A stretch of DNA of 64,000 bases. Origin: Phaeotremella fagi (taxonomy: Eukaryota > Basidiomycota > Tremellomycetes > Tremellales > Phaeotremellaceae). The stretch lies in NCBI GenBank assembly GCA_001599715.1, contig BCHU01000013.1:124001-188000 (forward strand). Reading direction: 5' to 3'. The position numbers and the translations under genes are program-made. Positions 52,432 to 63,367 of this stretch are shown here, one piece after another (the stretch's first letter is position 1; each line of letters begins with the position of its first letter). The notes beneath the pieces were generated by a model, which saw only the letters and a program-made list of their open reading frames with translations, made no database searches and had not been told where the DNA came from.

Positions 52432-54351
52432 TCAATCTTCTTCCATACGATCTTCCTCGGAATCTTCTTCCAAGATACTGTCAATCCCATCAGATCCTCT
52501 TCTAGATTCACCATTCCCCTCTGATTTAGTAGTAGTGACACCATCAACAGCTGAAGCTGAAGATAAACTCAATAACCCCAAACCACCAAGTTGAGGTGGA
52601 CCCGATTGTTGGGCGTTCAAATTAGCAGCTGCAGTAGCACTCGGACCTGTTGGTATGAAAGCGCCGCCCAGTGAATTACCTAATGATGTCGAAAGTACAC
52701 CCGAGGTACTACCTATACTCAGAGCTGGTGATGCCGCTCGAGATCGTGAACTCATGGGTCTGGTGTATGGATGATGTCGGTTTGGTAGATTGTGATAAGG
52801 ATGGGATAGAAGTATCCCTGGTGATGAGGGGTTTAACGGTGGTATTGCAGATGGATTTCTTGATGGTGAAATGGGGTAGTTTGGTGATGATAATCCTAGG
52901 GTTAGGGTTGCTGAGGGTGAAGTGCCTCTTGTCCTTTTGTAATGATCAAAACGATCTTCCTGAGCTATGACAGGTTAGATAAATCAGAGACCAAGGATCT
53001 TACCTTTACGTTTACCAGGACGTAACGTTCCTTCTCGATATTGCATCATTCCAGGACTTGACATCATGTTACCAGGGGAAGCAGAGAGCTGAATGGTAAT
53101 CAGAACAACCCTCTTTTTGTTTTGATTACGACCTACCTCCGGTTTCTCGACTGTAGGACTTCCAACTGGCGTCCCAATCCCACCCATACCTAAACTACCA
53201 AAGGCTCCTGGCAAACCAAAACCAGAAGGTGAAGGTACCATACCCAACGAACCTGAGAAACTCATTCGAGGGTTTTTCAACGGCCAAGAAGGTTGAGATT
53301 GATTGTTCGAGGGTTGGACGTTAGTCGTTGGTGTTGATTTACCGGAATCACTTGGATGAGCTGAAGGCCAAACCGAAGATTCCGATGAGGAAGATGGTCT
53401 TTCCATATCCATACCAGCTGCGAAAGCGGTGTTGACAGGTTCAGTAGGTGGACTACCTGGTAGCTCATCAGAATCGGAATCACTAGAACTACCTCTCCAA
53501 GTCGAACGTCTTCTTTCCCAAGGTAATCGACGTCTTATATCATCCTCATCATCGTCGTCATCTCCACCAACCATTTCTGGGAATCTACCACGTGAAGATC
53601 GAGGTGCTCTAGGTGTTAAAGGTAGAGCTGAAGGATGGGATGAGATTAATCTCTGAAGTCTAGCTTCAGATCTCATTTCATGTTCGAGTGGTGATGATTC
53701 CGATATCAACGTTGCTAGAAGCGGTGCAGGAAGTGGTTTACCATGGAAAACTTCTTCATCGATTCTTCCTTTACCTTTACGTTTGGAATCAGCTTTGAGA
53801 TGATTTGGCATCCATCGAAGAGGTGATCTTGATTCTGAATCGGTGTCTTCCATTTTATCAGTGTTCGGTAACGGCGGTGTTGAGGTACTGAGACCTTCAA
53901 TAGGTAGCGGCGCTGACGAAACTCTTCTGATTGAAGGATATGGTAAAAGTGGTTGACCCCATCTAGGTATAGGTTGAAGTGTGAAAGGAGGTTTGGTGTC
54001 ATTTTCGTTTGGTGATTGAACAGGACCAAGCAAACTAGGTCGTCTTAATCTACGTTGAGATGCAGTTCCGTTCGAAGCGATCATTGGATGATCAGGTTTA
54101 GGATAGATCTCTCTCGTTAAACCAGATGCAGAAGAGGAGGAAGGGGAGGAGACTAGACCGAAAGCGTTGGTTGTTGAAGCGAATTTAATTGGGGAAGTTG
54201 GACGAACATTGATATTGATATTGATGGCTGGAGAGAAAGCTAGATCTGACATTGAGATATCAGGATCAGGATCTAAATCAGTGTCTGTATCTGTATGATC
54301 ATAGATGTTAAGTTGAGATTGAGGTGTTTTTGGGATATCTAATGGAGGCAT
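52432..54351 (-). CDS. Conserved-looking disordered Ser/Pro-rich protein (about 610 aa), unknown function
   Basis: Three exons on the minus strand: 54351-53137, 53088-53004 and 52964-52432, in frame with introns of 48 and 39 nt. The N-terminus MPPLDIPKTPQSQL is followed by a DTDTDLDPDPD run, then long Ser/Pro-rich stretches with RRRLPWERRRSTWRG near residue 290. Splicing of the second intron joins GTLRPGKRK to AQEDRFDHYKRTRG, giving a basic patch that looks like the best-conserved part and a possible nuclear localisation signal. The C-terminus is acidic (ILEEDSEEDRMEED). No folded domain recognised. The first intron is also open in frame, so a form retaining it is possible. Confidence 0.7.
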
Positions 54352-54524
54352 TGTGCACTCCTCTCTACATGATTATGGTCAGAAGAAGGAGCAAGAGAAT
54401 AGTAGAGAAATAGGTGGAGCGGAGATTGATATAACTCCGTTCTCAGTGAGTGTCAGTGTCACTACGCGATCATCCTCACCATCCATACCAAATCAACATC
54501 ACATCCATTTATCACCATACAACA
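54352..54524. promoter_or_regulatory. Compact divergent promoter
   Basis: Only 173 bp separate the start codons of the disordered-protein gene and the RabGAP gene. It contains a GTGAGTGTCAGTGTCAC near-palindrome at about 54447-54463. Confidence 0.5.
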
Positions 54525-56574
54525 ATGCCAATTCAACCTCCAACACGTCCACATTCAGCTCATCCAATCCCACTTCCATCCCTCTATTCAACTGCCATAT
54601 CCAAATCATCTCCTTCCACCAGACCTCAACAGTTTAGAGGTACCTCCATGTCAAGTTTATCTCAAACAGATTGGGCTGATGAAGATGCTTGGGATTCGAG
54701 TTCAGATAAAGATGATGATAACAACGATCACAATCAGAACAACAATAACAACAGCAACAATCGAAAACCTTCCTCTGAGGTTAGACAATCCGTTGAAAAA
54801 TCTACATCTATACCGATACCAGTTAAAGAAGTTGATAAAACTTCATTAGCTGGTTCTTGGGCATCTAGCTTTCAACATGTCACCTATCCTTCATCGTCTT
54901 CACCTAGAAAAAGTATACCTAGTGCAACATCTATATCAGCTCCAGTGACTGATTCACCGCCACCACCATCTTTACTATCAACTGAAATTGGGACGGGAGC
55001 TGGATCTAAATTACCTCCAGGAGGATCTTGGGAGATTGTCGAACCTGAAGGCGAACCTTTACCTGCCCCAGAGAAAGTTGGTAAAGAGGCCGTTAGGAAA
55101 GAAGTGGAAGAAATACTGAAAGGTAAGACCTTCTGTCACCGGGAAAATCTAACGATAGATCCTTTACAATTGTTACAATCTCTGTCTCCTGCTCCGACAA
55201 CTCCTAAACCTCAAGGAATCAGTCGGCAACTCAGTGTAAGAACTGAAAGACAACGTGATCAGTTCGCTCGTGTTCTACGTGGGAGGACGGAAGATGGTGG
55301 AGGAGTGGAAGTTGGTAGGTGGTTGAACTTCAAATTGAGATGAAATTTTACTCATTTCAAATCAGATAAATTGAAGAAATTAGCTTGGAAAGGTATTCCA
55401 ATGGAAGTCAGACCTATAGCCTGGCAACTTCTATTAGTGAGTCAAGTCCGTCCATCATCACGGACCAACTAACAATGTGATAGAATTATCTACCCTTCCC
55501 AACTCAACCCCGACTGACGACGCTCTCGAGAAAAAGAAAAGAATACACTCTATTGGTGGATCAATATTTCGGTCGTGGATTTGCATCGCTAGATCAAGCG
55601 ATATGGCATCAAATTGAAATCGACGTCCCGAGAACGAGACCAGGTGCACCTCTCTGGTCATGTGAAACTGCACAGAGAAGTTTGGAGAGGGTTTTATATG
55701 TTTGGGCAATAAGACATCCTGCTAGTGGATATGTACAAGGGATCAATGATTTGGTGACCCCCTTTTTTGAAGTTTTCTTGAGTGCTTATGTTGGTATGTT
55801 TGACTGGTTTTTTGTAACCAGGAAATGCTGACTCTTCATCAGATACGGATCCTGAATTGTTCGACGTTATTCATCTACCACCTCATGTTTTATCAGCTAT
55901 TGAAGCTGATACATTCTGGTGTCTTTCGAAATTATTGGATGGGATACAGGATAATTATATATCTCAGCAACCGGGTATACAGCGATTAGTGAAGAGGATG
56001 GGTGAATTGATAAAACGGATAGATGGTGAGTGACTTTCATCGATATCACATCTAAATTTCACACTCACAACTCGATTCGTAGCACCCCTAGCAATACATT
56101 TTGAGGAACAAGGTGTCGAATACATGCAATTCGCTTTCAGATGGATGAACTGTCTGTTGATGAGAGAGTTGAGCGTGAAATGTACGATAAGAATGTGGGA
56201 TACGTATCTAGTAAGTCAACTCCAGAAACAATCGACTAACATCTCAAAAGGCAGAGGGAACCGACGCGTTCTCCCAGTTCCATCTATACGTCTGTTCAGC
56301 ACTCCTAGTGAAATATTCCGAAAGGTTACGAGAAATGGATTTCCAAGTGAGCACATCTCATCTCTCAAACGTCCAAAACTGGTTAGCTAACAAATGACGA
56401 AAGGAAATCATCATGTTTTTGCAATGTCTACCAACTCAAAAATGGACTGATCACGATATAGAACTTTTACTCTCTGAAGCTTACGTCTTGAAAACTGTTT
56501 GGCAGGGTGCTGAGAATCATTTCACGAATAGTGAGAAACAGAGTAATGGTTCTTTTGGGATGTTGGGACGTTGA
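54525..56574 (+). CDS. GYP1: TBC-domain Rab GTPase-activating protein, Gyp1-like (570 aa)
   Basis: Eight exons: 54525-55122, 55159-55314, 55366-55436, 55484-55793, 55843-56025, 56083-56210, 56251-56346 and 56404-56574. All frames join. The 36-nt first intron is preferred over reading through because it has a CTAAC site and joins EEILK to DPLQLLQ. The N-terminal 230 residues are disordered, with an Asp/Asn-rich run. The TBC domain starts at WKGIPMEVRPIAWQLLL and carries the arginine finger in IEIDVPRTRP and the glutamine finger in GYVQGINDLVTPFF, then DTFWCLSKLLDGIQDNYI and CTIRMWDTYL. Gyp1 accelerates GTP hydrolysis on Ypt1/Rab1-type GTPases at the Golgi. The ATG at 54525 is the first in frame. 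Confidence 0.9.
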
Positions 56575-57299
56575 TTTTGGTTTTTTGATGGTTGTATTCA
56601 AAGATTTATATGCATAGTTAGGTTTATGAAACGGGGTTGGGCTGGTCGGTACGAGATGATTGTAGAATGGAAAGTGGTCTTTTCATGAGATTAAACTGTA
56701 AAAGTGTGAACAGGAAATTTATGGGGGATTCATTCTCTGCTAGATTGAATAAGGGAGAATCAACAGATGAGAAATCGAGATTGTGGGTGACAAAAGAGAT
56801 AGTTTTTAGGACGAGATCATACAGTAAAGTAGGCTTCTTACCCTTTTTCCGAGTCCAACTCCCCTTCTTCTCTTTTCCCTCTTCCTAATAATCTCGCCAT
56901 CGTTGATTAATTTTTATGTCTATGAAAAAATATGTTTGAGCAGTATCACCTATGATGTACAGTACTGAAGTATTTTTGATAATCAAGGTTCAGAAATCAT
57001 ACGACCATACCATCTGCAGAATACAATACTTTATGAATCCTTCCTAAGAAAACGTTCAAACACATCATGTGCTCATCGAGCTGGACTCACGTATCTATCG
57101 TTGTAACACGATAAAGAAAGGATGCCCGATGAATAAAGGATATCCTGTACAAAGGGTTTTTGAATGAATGGATTGAAAGCCTGCGTACTGTATCACAGTT
57201 GTTCTTACCCAGTGAAAAAAAAATACCTGACTCTGCATTTTTCTCTTTCAACCTTTTTCCACACTAAAGATCATTTACATTCAAGTCAAACTTCAAATA
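56575..57299. other. Intergenic region, nothing recognised
   Basis: 3' region of the RabGAP gene, then AT-rich sequence with GTACAGTACTG near 56957 and CGTACTGTATC near 57185. The ORF at 56637-56888 has no supporting features. Confidence 0.4.
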
Positions 57300-58027
57300 A
57301 TGAGTGATACCGAGAGTACTGTACCCTATGTACGTAGAGATCGATTTCACAAGTACAGAATATCACTGATAATTTCTAGCAGACTGAGAAGAGTGATACC
57401 GAGAGTAATGTACGTAGGGGTCAATCTTGAAAAGTACAGAATATTGATGATCGTTTCAAACAGACTGGCCTTCAAAAGCTTGAGTGGAAGATCGCCCCAG
57501 ATCTTCAAGATCACTTTCCAGAATGGACCGAAAAAACAGTCGCTGCCAATGCTTTTGATCCTGGTTCGGTCATGTACGCCACCATCAGAAAATCTGAGAA
57601 TTCAGTCATCATGCTATCCTTTTCCGATCACAGCGATGGAAAAAGAGTCATGATCAACAGCTGTCTATATGAAGGTGATTTTTTGAAGGAGACGGGATCT
57701 TTAGCTCGAATCACCGATACTGCTTATGGTTTGAAGTGTTTCAACACTGCTTTCACTGATTTATCCGACATGTCACAGGACGAAGCGTATGAACCACCAA
57801 GTTTTACAAGAAGAGAACAAAATTACGCTTCTGTGAAAGATGCGGTCTCTTGGGTTTTTAGTCATCCAGAGTCAGAACAGTTGCTTGACGAGTTACATGA
57901 TGCGGTTTCGGAATTAGATTTTGTAAAGACAAATATGGATACGTTGGAGGAGGAGATGGAAAGTTTGGATCTTGAGGAGAACCACTACCTGACTGAATAT
58001 TGGATGAATCCAGGAAGTGAATACTAG
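57300..58027 (+). CDS. Hypothetical protein with duplicated first exon unit (203 aa)
   Basis: Three exons, 57300-57320, 57383-57409 and 57464-58027, spliced in frame give MSDTEST-TEKSDTESN-TGLQKLEWK. Exon 1 with intron 1 and exon 2 with intron 2 are diverged copies of one unit of about 85 bp (AGTGATACCGAGAGTA, then a GTACGTAG word, AAGTACAGAATAT and CAGACTG are shared), so the N-terminus arose by tandem duplication. The body includes WKIAPDLQDHFPEWTEK and SVMYATIRKSENSVIML, an acidic C-terminus with a likely helix (LDELHDAVSELDFVKTNMDTL), and no known domain. The gene directly precedes the family 1 array but does not share its motifs. Confidence 0.65.
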
Positions 58028-58943
58028 AGAGAATGAGCTTTTGAAGACGGAGATGATGGAAAGAATGGTGCGACGGACCGATCAAAAACGGTATCTGTAG
58101 AAAACCACTGATGAATACAAAGAATTATCAGTGTCCCTGAATTCTCTCTCCAATGATTACAAACGAAGAACCTGCATTATACAACAGCTGAAGAAGCAGC
58201 ATAACCTGACTCAGCTTTATGTATGTACAGTACACTAGAAACATGAAAAAAATTGAGAATCATACTATACATGAGGGATTTCAATGTTTTGAGTTTGAGT
58301 CGTGAGCACAATACGAGCAGAATAAAGTAAGGTGTAGCACTACAGGTCTATATACATAAGCACTGGCTGGAACCAAATATCGTGCGAGAAACAACTAAGT
58401 TTCTCTTTCAGTGCAACTGTTCAACGGTCTTGCTTCTAGTGTTACCGCACCGGTTTTCAGAAACATGAAGTGTTACCACAGGGTTTTGCCACGAGGCATA
58501 CAGCACCGTACTGTTTCGATGCAGTAGGCAATGGTGAGCTCGAGTCATGAATACATATCGCAATATTACAAGAAGTTTTTTGGTGAAAAGGGGGAAGGAT
58601 TCAAAAGAGAGATGCAGCTCTTTCACATATATCTGTCGGAGGAAGGCATGAAATCTTTTCGAAAAAAAAAGAAAAGAAAAAAACAGCGCAGAGTTGAATT
58701 TAAGCAACCTTTGATATTCTGCTCCACAAAGACAAACACTTTCCTTTGATATGGGACTTCTCCCTATTGGAAGTCTGAAAAACAGTTTCATGCATGACTT
58801 ATTTATCTTCTAATTTCTTTCCCCTCTTTCTTTTCTTTTCTTTTCTTTATTTTTTCACATACAAATCTTCCTCGAATCTCTCAATTTTCCAACATCAATC
58901 AATCAAATATAATCACAACAAGCCCAGTGATCATTCTACCAAG
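58028..58943. promoter_or_regulatory. Upstream region of the family 1 array
   Basis: No gene supported. At 58767 the TTGGAAGTC-GAAAA element lies 177 bp before the ATG; similar elements precede all five array genes. A pyrimidine tract of TTTTC repeats (about 58830-58852) and a CAATCAAT leader follow. GTACAGTACAC is near 58226. Confidence 0.5.
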
Positions 58944-59528
58944 ATGCCTAGATCTACGTCCGATGGAAATTGGGAAATCACCGAATTCGATAACGAAAAG
59001 AAATTCATTCTTCAATATTTAGGTGAAGAACAAAGTCTTCTGATCCAAACTCGCGACGAAACAAGGTTTCTTGGTCTCTTGATGACCAAATCATTATGGG
59101 ATCCTAACGCGGTAAGATACAGATTCACTCCTGAAACACTCAAACAAGTCGACTCTGTATCTCCAGAACAGCTCGATTGGATCCAAAAGAATCGTAGAGC
59201 TGAACGGAGTAAAATCGGCGCAACTGATCTCACTTTAGGTTTATGTTACATCCACAAGATCAAGCTGGTACCAGCCAACGACCTTAAATACAGTCTTCGG
59301 TCTTTAAGACAAGATCATCCTTCCGACAATGGTTACGAGAACTCAAACATCGATTCACTCGTTGATAGAAAAGGTGGTTATATACTTTCATCTGTTGAGA
59401 TTCCTAAGAATCTTGAAGGGACGTTCTCAGGTAATTACTGTTTTGCAACTATTTATGACGTCAAACCTCGATATACTTTCGAGGCTGAAGCTGGTTTGAT
59501 TTTAGGGAAAGAAGGCGAAGTAGTCTAA
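58944..59528 (+). CDS. Family 1 small protein, array copy 1 (194 aa)
   Basis: Single exon; the ATG at 58944 opens MPRSTSDGNWEITEFDNEK. Core motifs: KFILQYLGEEQSLLIQ, LWDPNAVRYRF, DLTLGLCYIHKIKLVP, NIDSLVDRKGGYILSSVE and RYTFEAEAG. These are the clearest family 1 signatures in the window and define the array subtype (GxWEIxEF at the start, DSLxxRKG near the end). No signal peptide or membrane segment. A cytosolic protein is likely, and its function is unknown. The in-frame sequence upstream is leader. Confidence 0.7.
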   Translation: MPRSTSDGNWEITEFDNEKKFILQYLGEEQSLLIQTRDETRFLGLLMTKSLWDPNAVRYRFTPETLKQVDSVSPEQLDWIQKNRRAERSKIGATDLTLGLCYIHKIKLVPANDLKYSLRSLRQDHPSDNGYENSNIDSLVDRKGGYILSSVEIPKNLEGTFSGNYCFATIYDVKPRYTFEAEAGLILGKEGEVV

Positions 59529-60095
59529 AGAAGGTTGTACGATACTATTTAGTTCGTGGTTTGAGTCTATGAAGTTTTGAGCGGCAAGTAGTGTTATATA
59601 ATTTGTTATAATGCAGTGTAGACAGTTCAATCGTGTAGACAAGGACAAAATTCCATGCATGCTGTTCGAAGACGTGCTACAGTTAATTACAGTGTACTGT
59701 ACAGTACCGTGGCATTGTGGTGATGCCACAATTGAGTTACGAGTGACTTCTGAAGGACAGGGAAGATATAAGAATCTCAATGTTTGACTAAGACTCGAAA
59801 CATTGAGGTTTATTATACGGAGTTGTAAGGGTTGAATTTTTTCGGCAAAATATTCAAGTACAATGGAATGTTCCATTGTTTGTTTAGCTTCAAACGAATG
59901 AAATTCTTTCCGTTCAGTCAGTTGGAAGTCGAAAAACTGTTTGGAAGGCATCCTATCAATCAACCCTTTCTTTACAGTTATGCCCCTCTCTTTTTCTCTT
60001 TTCGATAAACTTCATTTTCCCACATAACCAACCAGGTTCGAAGCGCCTCTTCAAAAGCAAATCAAAAATAAAATAAAATAAAAACTCTTTCAACC
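59529..60095. promoter_or_regulatory. Spacer with conserved upstream element
   Basis: A TGTACTGTACAGTACCG palindrome lies at about 59694-59710 and an AACATTGAGG word near 59800. TTGGAAGTCGAAAA at 59922-59935 is 174 bp before the next ATG. A repeated AAATA leader (60065-60082) precedes 60096. No gene. Confidence 0.5.
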
Positions 60096-60662
60096 ATGTC
60101 CAACAATACCTCTATCAAAACTACTGATAAGTTCTGGGAGACCGAAGAGTTCGAAACCAAATTCACTCTCACAGATAAAGGTTCACCTAATCTATACCCA
60201 AAGGGCTACTTAGAACCTGAAGGATCTGGTATTGTCAGAGTTGGGCAGTCTGCATCTCTTTGGGATCATTCGAAGGTTGTTTATCTCCTCTCACCAACAA
60301 CAATCACCCAGGTCAATTCAGTCACCGCCGATGAAATCGAGTCCATCAAAGAAAATCGCGTTCACCCAGTGTCAAAGAGAGTTTCAGATTTCACCTTACG
60401 ATTAGGTCATCTCGAGACAATCAGTATCTTCCCCTGGTTCAGAACAACCCTTAGATCATTGCTCCAAGATTATGCTGTAGATGATGCTTATTTTCCTTAT
60501 GAGAATTTGAACGTTGAATCACTTCGCGATCGTAAGGGTGATTACATTCTCTCGTCAATCGAGCTTCAGCGAGATCCTACAGGTAAGATGTGTTCTATCA
60601 ATGGGAAAGATATAATTCGAGGAGTCGTTCCTAAATATATCTTCGAAGCTGTTCCTGAGTAG
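60096..60662 (+). CDS. Family 1 small protein, array copy 2 (188 aa)
   Basis: Single exon; the ATG at 60096 opens MSNNTSIKTTDKFWETEEF. Motifs: FETKFTLTDKGSPNLY, SLWDHSKVVYLL, FTLRLGHLETISIFP, ESLRDRKGDYILSSIELQ and VPKYIFEA. Slightly shorter than its neighbours. It ends with a stop at 60660-60662 directly after FEAVPE. Unknown function, predicted soluble. Confidence 0.7.
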   Translation: MSNNTSIKTTDKFWETEEFETKFTLTDKGSPNLYPKGYLEPEGSGIVRVGQSASLWDHSKVVYLLSPTTITQVNSVTADEIESIKENRVHPVSKRVSDFTLRLGHLETISIFPWFRTTLRSLLQDYAVDDAYFPYENLNVESLRDRKGDYILSSIELQRDPTGKMCSINGKDIIRGVVPKYIFEAVPE

Positions 60663-61533
60663 TTTAGCTAGATGGAAAGAAGAACGAACGATGGAGGAGG
60701 AAAATCTGGTCGAAACGTGATATTTGTGATTGAGTTGTGGTTTGGATGTATGAGAACTCTCACTACAGTATGTTTCAATCTAGTGCAATCTTCCAATTCG
60801 CATAGAAAGAAATGTACTACTTATTATTTTCTCGAAATCCTGCACTCAAGCGCAGTTCTGTACAGTTACAGTTAGTTGAGTGAGTGGCACTGAGTTTTAT
60901 GCCACAAGAGTTCGGTCTGAACAAGTGATGAAAACCAGTGATGAAAAAAGCGAGAACAAAGACATTATTATATAACGTAGGATCCATTATTCTCTCTTGG
61001 AAATGAAGATAAAAAGGTGTAAAGTAATTTCCAATACGAATTTTTCAAACAGTTGTCCAAGGAAAGATGAAACCTTTCGGGAAAAACATCGAAGACGTGC
61101 TGTACAGAAATTATACAAAGAAACAGTACGAGTACAGTATGTTCGGCTTAACACGAAGAAGCCATCGCTTTGATTGACCTGTCTATTCACCGAATAAGAA
61201 GTCAATGAAAAGTTTCAAATAAGAATGATGACGAAATGCCTTTTTGTCTTTGACCCCCTAAATATTTTATTTTGTTAATGAAAGTCGTCATATACCGATC
61301 TGAAAGAATTATCACTATCGGGAAAAAATCGAGTACAATCCCACCATTGTCTTCTAGCTCCACACATGTGAGAGAAATCCTTTATGTCTGCTAGAAGTCG
61401 AATAGAGAGGGATTGGAAGACATTCTACAAATATCTGTGTCTTTTTCCTCTTTCTCCCTCTTTTTTCTTTTTTACATTCACGCTTTGATTTTTCACCTAT
61501 TCATTCAAACAATCAGATAAATTCCACAAACAA
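60663..61533. promoter_or_regulatory. Spacer with duplicated promoter block
   Basis: No gene supported. ACGAGTACAGTATG near 61128. From about 61290 to 61533 the sequence is the first of three diverged copies of a roughly 250-bp promoter block (others end at 62782 and 63837), with TCGGGAAAAA at about 61318 and AGAAGTCGAA at about 61393-61402. Confidence 0.55.
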
Positions 61534-62118
61534 ATGTCAAATCAATCATTGAAAACAACGTCCACCCCAGACTATACGATAACCTCTGATGGGATTTGGG
61601 AAATCCAAGAATTCAAAGACAACACAAAATTCAAGTTGAAGTTTTTAAACTCAGCAAAGCTATACATAAAAGGTAAAACAGAAATCAGTCTTCATCCTGC
61701 CCATGAGCAAAACTTATGGGATGGTTGGGAAGTCGAATATGCACTATCCTACCACACAGCCTTGAAAGTATCACGCGTCACCCAAGATCAAATCGAATCC
61801 ATCCGTACCAAACGCCATCACGATATATCAGAGATTCCGCCTGATGTATCAACATTTGCTCTGGGCACGCTCGAAAAAATCTCTTTGGTTCCAACTACGG
61901 ATATCAATTTCAAAACTTTGAGAGAGGATACCAGAGTATTCAATCATTATAGGAACCCAGATATCGATTCTCTCCTTGATAGAAAAGGAGATTTCATCCT
62001 TTCTTCCGCTGAGGTTGAACAAAATCCTGATGGATTGATAAGTTGTGATGGCTGTGATGAGATTGCAGGATCTATTCCTACTTACACCTTCGAAGCTAGT
62101 GTTAAGAGCGACAAGTGA
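61534..62118 (+). CDS. Family 1 small protein, array copy 3 (194 aa)
   Basis: Single exon; the ATG at 61534 opens MSNQSLKTTSTPDYTITSDG. Motifs: GIWEIQEFKDNTKFKLKFL, NLWDGWEVEYAL, FALGTLEKISLVP, DIDSLLDRKGDFILSSAEVE and PTYTFEASVKSD. Its closest relative is the next copy (62783), with which it shares promoter, C-terminus (CDEIAGSIPTYTFEAS against CDDIAEIIPTYTFEAS) and a GTA repeat in the 3' flank, indicating a recent tandem duplication of about 1.25 kb. Confidence 0.7.
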   Translation: MSNQSLKTTSTPDYTITSDGIWEIQEFKDNTKFKLKFLNSAKLYIKGKTEISLHPAHEQNLWDGWEVEYALSYHTALKVSRVTQDQIESIRTKRHHDISEIPPDVSTFALGTLEKISLVPTTDINFKTLREDTRVFNHYRNPDIDSLLDRKGDFILSSAEVEQNPDGLISCDGCDEIAGSIPTYTFEASVKSDK

Positions 62119-62782
62119 GTGTTGGGTGATTCAAGATTTGGGAAAGTGGTAGTAGTAGTAGTAGTAGTAGTCAGTCAATTTATTTAAGAGCGTGAAGTAT
62201 TGTAGTTGTCGTAGTTCTGAGTTTATGAAGTGCGTGTCTGAGCATACAGTACGATAAGGTCAACCTGAACATGAGATATCTCTTGACCTCAACGTTGAAT
62301 TTCAGAATTATAACAGACCAAGTATTACCGAATTACTTCGTAGGAACGTCAAAGAATCTCAACATGAAAAACACCCACGCACTAGGTAGATACTGTACTG
62401 TACAGTACTGTCTACGAGTACAGTACGAGTACATCTTCTGTTGAAATACCCAGCTCCTCTTTTGTTTTCTTTGATCTGTGGCATTGGGAAATTAGCCACA
62501 CCTTTTTTTTATCCCCTAATTTTTTCATGTTGTTGATATGTCGTATCCCAATTCGAAAGGAATGACACTCTCGGGAAAAAGGTGAGTAGGCCACCATCGT
62601 CTTCCAGCTCCAAGTATGTGAGAAGAAAAATCCTTTATGTCTGTTAGAAGTCGAATAGAAAATGATTGGAAGGTCATCCTACAAATATCTATTTCTTTTT
62701 TCCTCTTTCTCCCTCCTTTTTCTTTTTCACACTCACGCTTCGATTCTCACCTATTCAATCAAATAATAATTTCTTCAGAACA
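62119..62782. promoter_or_regulatory. Spacer with GTA repeat, palindrome and promoter block
   Basis: GTA repeat at 62149-62170. A strong palindrome built of TACTGTAC/GTACAGTA words at about 62393-62433. The second promoter block copy is at about 62530-62782, with CTCGGGAAAAA near 62572 and TTAGAAGTCGAA at 62644. No gene. Confidence 0.55.
62149..62170. repeat. GTA trinucleotide repeat
   Basis: About seven GTA units in the 3' flank of array copy 3, at the same position relative to the stop as the repeat at 63398-63420 after copy 4. Confidence 0.9.
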
Positions 62783-63367
62783 ATGTCAAGTCAATCTTCT
62801 GAAACCATGTTCACCACAGACTCTACCATAATCTCTGATGGGGTTTGGGAAATCGAAGAATTCAGAGAAAAATTCAAGTTGAGGTTTTTAAAGTCATCAA
62901 GTCTAATCATAAAAAATTCAGAATTCATCGTTGTTGCTCCCGATAATCGAATGGCCCTATGGAAAACTTGGGGAGTCAAATATTCCTTAACAGAAGGAAC
63001 ACTCGGAAAACTGGAAGAAGTCACAGAACAACAAGTCATTTCTATGATAGCAAGCCGTGTTCACCCATTATCAAAATCCATGCCTACAGATTTAGCATTT
63101 AAATTGGGTGCTATCAAAACAATCTCCTTGATTCCAAACGATCAGTTCACTTTCGAAACTTTGAGAAAGAATCATTGTCCATACGATTTAGATCAGTATA
63201 AGAATCCAGCAATGGATTCTCTCCGTAGTAGAAAAGGTGGTTTCTTCCTTTCTTCCGTTGAGGTTGAACAGAAACCTTTAGGAAAGATAGGTTGGAATGG
63301 GTGTGATGATATTGCAGAAATCATTCCTACTTACACCTTCGAAGCTAGTGTTAACAGCGACGAGTGA
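62783..63367 (+). CDS. Family 1 small protein, array copy 4 (194 aa)
   Basis: The ATG at 62783 opens MSSQSSETMFTTDSTIISDG. The longer in-frame upstream extension is Phe/Ser-rich leader read from the pyrimidine tract and is absent in paralogs. Motifs: GVWEIEEFREKFKLRFL, ALWKTWGVKYSL (Asp of LWD replaced by Lys), LAFKLGAIKTISLIP, AMDSLRSRKGGFFLSSVEVE and PTYTFEASVNSDE. Tandem sister of copy 3. Confidence 0.7.
   Translation: MSSQSSETMFTTDSTIISDGVWEIEEFREKFKLRFLKSSSLIIKNSEFIVVAPDNRMALWKTWGVKYSLTEGTLGKLEEVTEQQVISMIASRVHPLSKSMPTDLAFKLGAIKTISLIPNDQFTFETLRKNHCPYDLDQYKNPAMDSLRSRKGGFFLSSVEVEQKPLGKIGWNGCDDIAEIIPTYTFEASVNSDE

Noticed and set aside
56637..56888. ORF downstream of the RabGAP gene
   Set aside because: No homology to anything recognised; lies in AT-rich 3' sequence.
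62666..62782. Phe-rich N-terminal extension of array copy 4, resembling a signal peptide
   Set aside because: It is the pyrimidine-rich leader read in frame. The paralogs start at the position of the ATG at 62783.
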